From: JAYTQQ01 sp043746635
Lineage (GTDB): Bacteria; Bdellovibrionota; Bdellovibrionia; Bdellovibrionales; JAMPXM01
Reading direction: 5' to 3'
Assembly: GCA_043746635.1 (NCBI GenBank)
Contig: JAYTQQ010000141.1
Span: 1-10,580, forward strand
Length of the DNA: 10,580 nucleotides
Position 1 is the stretch's first letter. Every line of letters begins with the position of its first letter. Below are positions 1 through 6,771 of this stretch, one piece after another. The translations under genes were made by a program, and so were the position numbers. A model generated the notes under the pieces. The model made no database searches and was not told where the DNA came from. It saw only the letters and a list, made by a program, of their open reading frames with translations.

Positions 1-265
1 TTTTGATTCGGGCCATTTGATCCGAAGTGATCTCTTCTTTTTGAAAGTAAACATCATCCGCTATCGCCATCAGTTGGCTTAAGTTTCTGAGCCAAGCAAA
101 AGCCGGATCATTGAGAAGTATACCGAGTCGTGCGGCAGGTTTGATCTCGATTCCTTGCGCTCTTTCAAGATCAGACATTTGAAGCTCGAGCAGCATCTTG
201 TGGATGCGCGCGAAGCTTGCCGTTAGAATTTTGAGTTTATCTCTTTGCTCAGGAGAAGTTTTCAT
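1..265 (-). CDS. Unrecognised conserved-looking protein, N-terminal part only
   Basis: The frame opens at an ATG (rc of 263-265) and runs off the left edge, so about 88 residues are visible. They begin MKTSPEQRDKLKILTASF and are largely helical, with an ARIHKMLLELQ stretch and later the string LLNDPAFAWLRNLSQLM near residues 50-66. The 'LHK.LL..ER / NDP.FAWLR.LS.L' pattern resembles a small family of uncharacterised proteobacterial proteins, but that is from memory and I cannot name a function. No signal peptide or membrane segment is visible. A GGAGAG lies about 13 nt upstream of the ATG, which is a loose spacing. An in-frame TAA (rc of 290-292) rules out a longer start. It lies downstream of the amine oxidase on the same strand, 127 bp from its stop, so it may or may not share that transcript. 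Confidence 0.6.
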   Translation of the reverse strand, partial: MKTSPEQRDKLKILTASFARIHKMLLELQMSDLERAQGIEIKPAARLGILLNDPAFAWLRNLSQLMAIADDVYFQKEEITSDQMARIK

Positions 266-366
266 CTCAGTTGTCCGACTCTCCAGCTTTTAACTTTCCT
301 CGCTTGGTTTTTTTGATTCACTCTTTGTTGCTCCTAACATTACTTTGCTAGAAATTCGCTCTTGAG

Positions 367-384
367 GCAAGGCAAATGCCTTGC
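367..384 (-). terminator. Perfect 8-bp hairpin just after the amine oxidase stop
   Basis: GCAAGGCA (367-374) and TGCCTTGC (377-384) are exact reverse complements around AA, giving a 7-8 bp GC-containing stem 8 nt beyond the amine oxidase stop codon. There is no U-tract after the stem in the leftward direction, so it is not a classical intrinsic terminator. It could be a 3'-end stabilising hairpin or a weak terminator. Confidence 0.35.
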
Positions 385-392
385 TCCACAAA

Positions 393-2363
393 TCACTCAG
401 CAACATCAAGCGCCGGATTTTTTTCGAAAAAGCCTGCCGGTAATAATTTAAATCCCGTGTGGTAAACGCTCATGACCGGCCATTCTTCGGGTCGGGGAGC
501 GTGGGTCACACAAAACGTATACCACAAAACCAAATCCTTTTTGTCGAGTGAACGATTCTGTTTTACCCAAACCGGCAGGCCATCCGAAGTCGGTCGTTGC
601 GTCGGGTAGGCGCCACCCGCGTAGAGTTCATCGTCACGTTCGGGCGTTGCCCAGAATTGGTGGGTGACAAATCCTCCACGTGTCTTCAGCGGAGACCAGT
701 CTTGTAAGTACGGAGCCGCGTTTTCGCCTGGGAGTAATACAAAACCCGCAGGATAGCCGAGAGAATTTTTGACGGATGGATTGTAGACGATCCATTTGCG
801 CTGAGTTCCCGCGTCGGTGTCACGAACGGCTTCGAGTTCTGTTTTGAGCTGAGTTTCTTTCATGACGAAAACATTTCCGGCTGGGTTGACCGACTTATCT
901 GTGACGGCAGAAGTGTTCAGTTCTGCCACCGAATTTTCTTGGCCATCGATATCCATATCGAGTCTGAAATTAAAAAAGTGTTGGTGATGAGGAGCAACCA
1001 CATTGGGGGCGACCAGATGTCCGTAGGTGAGATCGCCGGGGGCGTGATCTCCAGGACCGTGCTCGTGTGCTCCACCATCCATTGAAGGCATGACTTCAAC
1101 TTTCGAGCCTTTGGCGAGCATGATGCCGGTGAGTTGCGCTTCAAGTTCGATCGTGCCGTCTTGTTTAAAAATCCAGTTGAGGCCGTAATCGTAATTACTA
1201 ATCGTCGTGATAAAACTGATGACGAGTTCGCGAGATCTGCGAACGTTGTTGCCACCGTTGTACATATCGAAATGTTTCCAGAGGAGGCCGCCGTCTCTCT
1301 CATAAAGTGCGACCGCGTCTTTCGTAACATAAGGCTTTCCAAAGTCGTCAACGAAAGTGGCATTGAAAAGTTTGGAATTCTCAGGAACCTCTGCTCCTTT
1401 TTTAAGTGAGCCGCTATATCTGCCGATGCCGTATTCGCCTTCGTCGAAAGCACTTCGGTAGGTCCAATGTTGATCGGGATGCCCATAGGGCACCATCATG
1501 TCAGACAACGACCCGCGGTACATGATCGAACGCCACTTGCCGTGATCGTTATATTCGACGAGATAAATCACGAGACCTTCTCGCGGATGCATCGTGTACC
1601 TGAAACGCCAATTTTGCCAAGTGATTTGATTACCATTCACGCTGAAGCTGGGGCCTTGGGGTTGAGAAATTTTGAGAGGCTTGAGACCCGTTCGTTGCGG
1701 GCCCAAAGATTTGGCGTCAAGCTCAGAAGCCTTCGGCGGAATCGGAAAAACTTGAGTGTCGATAACTTGCTCGACTTTTTTGTCGTCCATGTTGACGATG
1801 AAGGTGAGTCCGTCGATGGGTCTTGCGTAAAAATTTTTTCCTTTGCCTTTGAAATAGGTAATCGCCCTGAGGAGTCTCGCATTTTGTGAGTGTTCGGAGT
1901 CGGGACTACCGTAAGCCCAAACGTCGACCGTGATGTCGTCTAAGTTTGTGACGCCACGTTTCGCCATCGCTTCTTTAAATCGGGGATCGGCTTTGACGAT
2001 GGGCGGAGCCGCATCGAATTCGCTCAGCATGACCGAAGGTTTTGCACCTTTCATTTCTTTGTTGCTCGTGATTTTTTTCTCTTTGAGATCAACAATGATT
2101 TCGTAAAGCTTACTTTCTTTACGATCGAATCTTTCGACGAAGGCTTCGCGCTTGATCGGATTGCCTTCTTTAAACGCGAGCACCTCTGACTTCGGCGGTT
2201 CGTTTAGCATCAAATAAGGAAACATCGTTTCGGCTGTCACGAGCTTTGATTTTTTGAGAACTTCCATCGCGGTCAAGATCTCTGCTTTCGTCAGGGGATC
2301 AAGCGGATGGGGGGCGGCAAAGGCAAGCTGAGAAAAAATGAAGCTGAGCAGTATGGTTTTCAA
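393..2363 (-). CDS. Exported copper/topaquinone primary-amine oxidase
   Basis: This enzyme class oxidises a primary amine to the aldehyde with release of ammonia and hydrogen peroxide. Residues 1-16 form a Sec signal peptide ending AFA before APHP, so it should act in the periplasm or outside. Seen in the catalytic domain: catalytic-base Asp307 in AFDEGEYGIG; the TPQ precursor Tyr391 in the N-Y-D motif (TTISNYDYG); copper ligands His460 and His462 (HHQHFFNFRLDM) and His621 (FCVTHAPRPEEWPVM); and the typical C-terminus GFFEKNPALDV. At 656 residues it is a normal length. The start is TTG, fixed by an AAGGAG 7 nt upstream. Oddities: only one Cys (618) in the whole protein, so the disulfide common in this family is absent, and a His/Asp/Gly-rich loop at about 429-444. 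The gene is divergent from the GABA operon. Family very sure; substrate (putrescine, tyramine, phenethylamine) not readable. Confidence 0.95.
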   Translation of the reverse strand: MKTILLSFIFSQLAFAAPHPLDPLTKAEILTAMEVLKKSKLVTAETMFPYLMLNEPPKSEVLAFKEGNPIKREAFVERFDRKESKLYEIIVDLKEKKITSNKEMKGAKPSVMLSEFDAAPPIVKADPRFKEAMAKRGVTNLDDITVDVWAYGSPDSEHSQNARLLRAITYFKGKGKNFYARPIDGLTFIVNMDDKKVEQVIDTQVFPIPPKASELDAKSLGPQRTGLKPLKISQPQGPSFSVNGNQITWQNWRFRYTMHPREGLVIYLVEYNDHGKWRSIMYRGSLSDMMVPYGHPDQHWTYRSAFDEGEYGIGRYSGSLKKGAEVPENSKLFNATFVDDFGKPYVTKDAVALYERDGGLLWKHFDMYNGGNNVRRSRELVISFITTISNYDYGLNWIFKQDGTIELEAQLTGIMLAKGSKVEVMPSMDGGAHEHGPGDHAPGDLTYGHLVAPNVVAPHHQHFFNFRLDMDIDGQENSVAELNTSAVTDKSVNPAGNVFVMKETQLKTELEAVRDTDAGTQRKWIVYNPSVKNSLGYPAGFVLLPGENAAPYLQDWSPLKTRGGFVTHQFWATPERDDELYAGGAYPTQRPTSDGLPVWVKQNRSLDKKDLVLWYTFCVTHAPRPEEWPVMSVYHTGFKLLPAGFFEKNPALDVAE

Positions 2364-2370
2364 GTCGATT

Positions 2371-2376
2371 CTCCTT
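2371..2376 (-). promoter_or_regulatory. Strong ribosome binding site that fixes a TTG start
   Basis: On the minus strand AAGGAG stands 7 nt before the TTG at 2363-2361. The predicted signal peptide begins directly at that TTG and no nearby ATG would keep it, so TTG is the start of the amine oxidase. Confidence 0.75.
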
Positions 2377-2384
2377 AGTTAGTT

Positions 2385-2426
2385 CCTCCGGAGTTAGGCA
2401 GGTTGTGAGCTGCACAACTCCGGAGG
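2385..2426 (-). repeat. 11-bp perfect inverted repeat in the amine oxidase leader
   Basis: CCTCCGGAGTT (2385-2395) and AACTCCGGAGG (2416-2426) are exact reverse complements separated by 20 bp. Each arm also contains the self-palindrome CTCCGGAG (2386-2393 and 2418-2425), with centres 32 bp apart, close to three helical turns. Inside lies a second possible stem, GTTGTG (2402-2407) with CACAAC (2413-2418), which shares bases with the outer stem. The element ends 8 nt upstream of the ribosome binding site, so it could be a paired protein operator or an RNA hairpin controlling translation. Confidence 0.6.
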
Positions 2427-2463
2427 CGTATACATAGACGTACAAAATGCTCACACGACAAAA

Positions 2464-2501
2464 GACTTAAGTCAAAGCTCCGACAAAGTTAGACTAAAGT
2501 C
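2464..2501. promoter_or_regulatory. Two GACTWAAGTC palindromes between divergent genes
   Basis: GACTTAAGTC (2464-2473) is a perfect 10-bp palindrome. GACTAAAGTC (2492-2501) has the same perfect 4-bp arms around AA. Their centres are 28 bp apart. They sit in the gap shared by the amine oxidase and the permease operon, and the second ends 14 bp before the proposed -35 box of the operon, a position suited to an activator or a shared regulator. No regulator gene is in the window. Confidence 0.5.
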
Positions 2502-2515
2502 GAAGGTCAGAATCA

Positions 2516-2544
2516 TTGATCTCATTAAATACCCCACGTACAAT
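2516..2544 (+). promoter_or_regulatory. Sigma70-like promoter of the permease operon
   Basis: TTGATC (2516-2521; 4 of 6 matches to TTGACA) and TACAAT (2539-2544; 5 of 6 matches to TATAAT) are separated by 17 bp. Transcription would start at about 2551, almost at the ATG at 2552, which would make a leaderless or nearly leaderless mRNA. If translation instead starts at the TTG at 2516, this promoter cannot serve the full gene. Confidence 0.45.
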
Positions 2545-2551
2545 TTTGTTT

Positions 2552-3976
2552 ATGAATAAAAATACCAGCGATAGTAATGACCTCGAACATCTTGGATACG
2601 CACAAGAATTACTCAGAGACATGGGTGGCTTCTCAAGTTTTGCCGTGAGTTTTTCGGTCATTTCGATCTTGACCGGCGCAACCCAGTTTTATTTTTATGG
2701 ACTCCAGTACGGTGGCCCACTTCAAATTACCGTCGGTTGGATATTAGTTTCGATTTTTACATTTTTTGTAGCACTTTCGATGGCCGAACTTGCGAGCAGT
2801 TACCCGACCTCGGGCGCACTTTATCACTGGAGTAGCTTCTTAGGTTCGAAACGCCTCGGTTGGTTCACCGCATGTTTCAATACGATTGGGCAATTCGCGG
2901 TTCTTGCAGGAATCGATTATGGTCTCGCCCAATTTTTAATTGGAGTCTTTGGTTGGTCGACTTCGATGGCTTTTGTTACCGCACTCTACACAGTTTTATT
3001 ATTTACCCATGCTGGGTTAAATCACATCGGCATTAAAGTGGTGGCTTGGTTGAATAATTTTTCTGCCTGGTACCATATCGTGGTTGTTTTTATTTTGATC
3101 GGCGCTCTTTGCGTAAAAGGTTTTGTTCAGCCTCTTTCGTTTCTTTTCACCTATCAGAGTGCCGATCCAAAAATGTTACATATGCCACCGTCATATATAT
3201 TTTTAATTGGGCTGTTATTAGCTCAGTGGACTTTGGCCGGTTACGATGCGGCTGCGCATGTTAGTGAAGAAACACAAAATCCTCGTAAGAATGCCCCCTG
3301 GGGAATTGTTCTTGCGGTCGGCATTTCTATCGTCTTTGGTTTTGTCATGCTTTCTGCAGTGACCCTATCAATTTCTGATTTGGCTCAGGTGACCGCAATG
3401 GGTGACGGAGCTTTCACCGGAATTCTGAAACTTCGACTCGGTGAAAATTTTGGAAAAATATTATCCTTGGCTATAGCGGGTGCGATGTGGCTATGTGGAC
3501 TCGGTTGTATGACATCGGCTTCAAGAATGGTCTATGCTTTTGCGCGCGATGGTGGATTACCGTTTTCTAAAACATGGGCCAAGGTGAGTACTCGGCACCG
3601 AGTTCCGGCGAACGCGATTTGGTTATTGGCAGCGCTTGCACTCATACTGGTCGTTTCGGTCGACCTCTACGAAGCCGTCATCTCGACAGCCATCATTGCC
3701 CTCTACATTTCATATGGTCTTCCGATTTTTGCAAGGGTGCGAGGACGATCTAAAAAAATAAAAGATGAACCAGGACCTTGGAATCTCGGTAGATGGAGCA
3801 CTCCAATTGCATATTTAGGTCTCATCTGGATTTGTTTTATCGTTGTCGTTTTTGTTTTGCCGCCAAATCTTGAGGCGGGCGTCGTTATCGGAATCAGCTT
3901 TATTTTATTAGCCCTCATTTGGTTCTTCGTTGCTCGTCACCGATTCAAAGGACCAAAGTTCCACATAAAGGATTAA
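2552..3976 (+). CDS. APC-superfamily permease, amino acid/choline/GABA type
   Basis: An inner-membrane secondary transporter with about 12 hydrophobic segments across 474 residues, a normal family length. It opens with LGYAQELLRDMGGFSSFAVSFS (about residues 14-35), followed by the GGP and MAELASSYPTSGALYHWSS motifs of the first helices. WTLAGYDAAAHVSEET (226-241) and ASRMVYAFARDGGLPFSK (323-340) are hallmarks of the amino acid/choline transporter branch that includes fungal UGA4 and HNM1. As first gene of the operon it probably brings in GABA, a polyamine or a related amine; the sequence does not decide which. The start is uncertain: TTG at 2516 has a GAAGG 9 nt upstream and would add 12 residues, whereas ATG 2552 has no ribosome binding site but fits the family N-terminus and an overlapping promoter. 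The stop lies 3 nt before the next gene. Confidence 0.88.
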   Translation: MNKNTSDSNDLEHLGYAQELLRDMGGFSSFAVSFSVISILTGATQFYFYGLQYGGPLQITVGWILVSIFTFFVALSMAELASSYPTSGALYHWSSFLGSKRLGWFTACFNTIGQFAVLAGIDYGLAQFLIGVFGWSTSMAFVTALYTVLLFTHAGLNHIGIKVVAWLNNFSAWYHIVVVFILIGALCVKGFVQPLSFLFTYQSADPKMLHMPPSYIFLIGLLLAQWTLAGYDAAAHVSEETQNPRKNAPWGIVLAVGISIVFGFVMLSAVTLSISDLAQVTAMGDGAFTGILKLRLGENFGKILSLAIAGAMWLCGLGCMTSASRMVYAFARDGGLPFSKTWAKVSTRHRVPANAIWLLAALALILVVSVDLYEAVISTAIIALYISYGLPIFARVRGRSKKIKDEPGPWNLGRWSTPIAYLGLIWICFIVVVFVLPPNLEAGVVIGISFILLALIWFFVARHRFKGPKFHIKD

Positions 3977-3979
3977 GCA

Positions 3980-5446
3980 ATGCAAAAATACCAATTACTC
4001 ATCAACGGAAAATGGGTTGATGCCAAAAATAAAGCGACTCGCGAAATCAGAGATCCCGGCAACGGAGAGCTCATCGCCAGCGTCGCCGAAAGTTCACGCG
4101 AAGATGTCGTTCAGGCGATCATTGCGGCTCGTGCTGCGTTCGACAACGGGCCTTGGAGAAAAACCACGGCTCTCGATCGCGGCAAGATTTTATTTAAGAT
4201 CGGTGATCTCATTCGGAGCGAAGCAAAGATGCTCGCCGAACTTGAATCTCGAAATAACGGTAAGCCATTAGCCGAAGCCGAATTCGACGTGCAAGACGCC
4301 GCCAATTGTTTTGAATTCTACGGTGGACTCGCTACCAAAATTCACGGTGAGACGATGAGCGTGCCCGCAAATTCATTGAGTTTCGTTTTGAGAGAACCGC
4401 TCGGCGTTTGCGGACAGATCATCCCTTGGAATTTTCCACTCTTGATGGCCGCATGGAAAATTGCTCCGGCCCTGGCAGCCGGCAATACCTTGATTATGAA
4501 ACCTTCCGAGCTGACACCTTGTACGGCACTCGAACTCGCGAAACTCATTCATAGCCTTGAACTTCCAGCAGGAGTCGTAAATCTTGTCACCGGCCCTGGA
4601 GCAGGGGTTGGCGAAGAACTTGCGTCGAGCATGCTTGTCGATAAAATTGCGTTTACTGGCGGCACGGCGACCGGCCGAAAAATTGCGACAGCCGCAACTT
4701 CAAATCTCAAAAAGACGACGCTCGAACTTGGCGGCAAAAATCCGAATATTATTTTCGCCGATGCTGATTTTGAATCAGCCGTTGACGGAGCTCTGTTCGG
4801 AGCTTTCGCGAACCAAGGTGAAGTGTGTTCGGCGGGCTCACGGCTTCTCGTTGACCACACGATTCACGCAAAACTCGTTGAAGCGATGCTGAAAAAAATT
4901 TCGAAAATTAAACTTGGACACGGCATGGGCAACGGTGTGAAAATGGGCGCACTTGTTTCTGCTGATCATCTTAAAAAAGTTGAAGAGTACATTCAGATCG
5001 GAATAAAAGAAGGTGCAAAGCTCATTTGCGGGGGCAAACGTCCCGCCGGCTCCGAGTTTGCCAAAGGCAACTTCTGTGAACCGACGATCTTTGATCATGT
5101 CACTCCCAAGATGCGAGTTTTCAGAGAAGAAATCTTTGGACCAGTTTTAACTGTAACTCCATTTAAAACAGAAGAAGAAGCAATCATGCTCGCGAATGAT
5201 TCCGAGTACGGACTCGCGGCAGGAGTTTGGACGACGAATCTCAATCGCGGCATTCGCGTAGTTAAAGAGCTCAGAGCCGGCATCACGTGGATCAATAATT
5301 ATCACCCAACATTTAACGAAATGCCTTGGGGTGGATACAAACAGAGCGGTACAGGACGAGAGCTTGGTCTCTACGGCATCGAAGCTTATTTAGAGACGAA
5401 ACAAGTAAACATTAATTTAGATGAAAATCCGATCGGGTGGTACTAG
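3980..5446 (+). CDS. NAD(P)-dependent aldehyde dehydrogenase, betaine/aminoaldehyde type
   Basis: A cytoplasmic enzyme that oxidises an aldehyde to the acid. Here the likely reaction is 4-aminobutanal to GABA, the step after the amine oxidase. Visible are the cofactor and oxyanion motif PWNFP (Asn151), Lys174 in KPSE, FTGGTATGR (225-233), catalytic-base Glu249 in LELGGKNP, and nucleophile Cys283 in NQGEVCSAGSR. The ending PWGGYKQSGTGRELG ... NPIGWY is the pattern of betaine aldehyde dehydrogenases and the related plant aminoaldehyde dehydrogenases. At 488 residues it is full length. An AAAGGA 7 nt before the ATG supports the start. It begins 3 nt after the permease. Oxidation of betaine aldehyde is the main alternative, but no choline dehydrogenase is nearby. 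Family certain, substrate inferred from neighbours. Confidence 0.92.
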   Translation: MQKYQLLINGKWVDAKNKATREIRDPGNGELIASVAESSREDVVQAIIAARAAFDNGPWRKTTALDRGKILFKIGDLIRSEAKMLAELESRNNGKPLAEAEFDVQDAANCFEFYGGLATKIHGETMSVPANSLSFVLREPLGVCGQIIPWNFPLLMAAWKIAPALAAGNTLIMKPSELTPCTALELAKLIHSLELPAGVVNLVTGPGAGVGEELASSMLVDKIAFTGGTATGRKIATAATSNLKKTTLELGGKNPNIIFADADFESAVDGALFGAFANQGEVCSAGSRLLVDHTIHAKLVEAMLKKISKIKLGHGMGNGVKMGALVSADHLKKVEEYIQIGIKEGAKLICGGKRPAGSEFAKGNFCEPTIFDHVTPKMRVFREEIFGPVLTVTPFKTEEEAIMLANDSEYGLAAGVWTTNLNRGIRVVKELRAGITWINNYHPTFNEMPWGGYKQSGTGRELGLYGIEAYLETKQVNINLDENPIGWY

Positions 5447-6771
5447 TGGCAAATATTAAATTAAAAACAAAAGTTCCAGGACCTAAGAGCATCGAACTCA
5501 TGGCGAGACGGATAGAGGCCATAGCGAAAAGCCCATTTCACACGACACCAATATTTGTCGCGAAAGCAAAAGGTGCGTGGCTTGAAGACGTCGACGGCAA
5601 TCACATTCTTGATTTCGCTTCGGGAATTGGCGTCGTTAACGTTGGCCACGTAAACGAAAGAGTGGCTACTGCGATTCACAAACAAGCCGACCATATTCTG
5701 CACGCAAGCTTTAACGTCACGGCCTACGAGCCTTACATCGAGCTCTGTGAAAAATTAAATAAGCTGACACCAGGTCAGCATAAGAAAAAAACTTTCTTAG
5801 CTAACAGTGGTGCCGAAGCTGTTGAAAACGCGATCAAGATTGCAAGAGCCTACACCGGTCGTAACGGAGTGGTTTGTTTCGAACACGCTTTTCACGGCAG
5901 AACCTTTATGGCGATGTCTTTGACCTATAAAGAAAAACCTTACCGCGCAGGATTTGGGACTTTGAATAGCGAAGTTTACCGCGCACATTATCCGTTTGCG
6001 TATCGTTGGCCTTCGGGCGACAACGAACAAAAGATGATTCAAGAATGTTTTAACGAATTTAAAACGCTCGTCGAAGGACTTAAAGAAAAACCAGCGGCAG
6101 TGATTATCGAGCCGGTTCTAGGAGAGGGCGGATTTATTCCGGCTCCGAAAGAATTCTTAAAACTCATGCAAGATTATTGCACTCAAGAAAAAATTGTCGC
6201 GATTGCGGATGAAATTCAGTCAGGCTTTGGCCGCACCGGAACTCTCTACGCCTGCGAGCAACTCGACTGGGTTCCCGATCTGATTATTTCAGCGAAGGGT
6301 CTCGGTGGAGGACTACCAATTTCTGCCGTCACGGGAAGAGCCGAAATCATGGACGCGCCTCCAGAAGGTGGCATCGGCGGAACATTCGGCGGCAATCCTC
6401 TCAGTTGTGCAGCGGCGCTTGCCGTCATCGACACTTTCGAGAAAGATCACGTGCTCGATCAATCCAAAAAACTTGGCGAGTTTTTAAAACAACAACTCAT
6501 GCAGCTTCAAGAAAAATACCAATGCATCGGAAATATCAGGGGTCTCGGTCCCATGATGGGAATTGAGTTCGTTAAAAATCGTAAAACCAAAGAAGCTTAT
6601 CCTGAACTCGCAAAGGGCCTCGTAAAGTTTTGCTACGAACGAGGGCTTGTCATTATGACGGCAGGCTCCCTCGGAAATGTTGTTCGTCTGCTCATGCCGC
6701 TCGTGACAGATTTAAAAGATGTTGAAGAAGGTCTCAAAGTTATCGAGGCCGGAATTGTGAGTCTAACATAA
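5446..6771 (+). CDS. gabT: 4-aminobutyrate aminotransferase (PLP-dependent, GabT type)
   Basis: A class-III aminotransferase moving the amino group of GABA to 2-oxoglutarate, giving succinate semialdehyde and glutamate in the cytoplasm. Numbered from the GTG at 5446 (441 residues): phosphate-binding SGA near 121-123, PLP-stacking region FEHAFHGRT (145-153), IEPVLGEGGF with Glu222 and Glu227 matching E. coli GabT Glu206 and Glu211, PLP-nitrogen-binding Asp255 in ADEIQSGFGRTG, Schiff-base Lys284 in SAKGLGGGLP, and Arg414 in VVRLLMPL matching Arg398. The PVLGE and VRLLMPL contexts favour GABA transaminase over ornithine or acetylornithine enzymes. A GTG at 5437 would add three residues. I prefer 5446, which overlaps the previous stop as TAGTG and has GGGTGG 5 nt upstream. 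The stop overlaps the next ATG by one base (TAATG). Confidence 0.9.
   Translation: MANIKLKTKVPGPKSIELMARRIEAIAKSPFHTTPIFVAKAKGAWLEDVDGNHILDFASGIGVVNVGHVNERVATAIHKQADHILHASFNVTAYEPYIELCEKLNKLTPGQHKKKTFLANSGAEAVENAIKIARAYTGRNGVVCFEHAFHGRTFMAMSLTYKEKPYRAGFGTLNSEVYRAHYPFAYRWPSGDNEQKMIQECFNEFKTLVEGLKEKPAAVIIEPVLGEGGFIPAPKEFLKLMQDYCTQEKIVAIADEIQSGFGRTGTLYACEQLDWVPDLIISAKGLGGGLPISAVTGRAEIMDAPPEGGIGGTFGGNPLSCAAALAVIDTFEKDHVLDQSKKLGEFLKQQLMQLQEKYQCIGNIRGLGPMMGIEFVKNRKTKEAYPELAKGLVKFCYERGLVIMTAGSLGNVVRLLMPLVTDLKDVEEGLKVIEAGIVSLT

Noticed and set aside
917..1889. Several open frames of 80-190 codons on both strands within the amine oxidase gene
   Set aside because: They overlap a full-length gene with all catalytic motifs, have no recognisable domains, and are shadow frames.
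4017..5295. Open frames overlapping the first aldehyde dehydrogenase, including a 103-codon and a 102-codon frame
   Set aside because: Composition is Ser/Arg/Ala-rich as expected of shadow frames, and the sense gene is intact and motif-complete.
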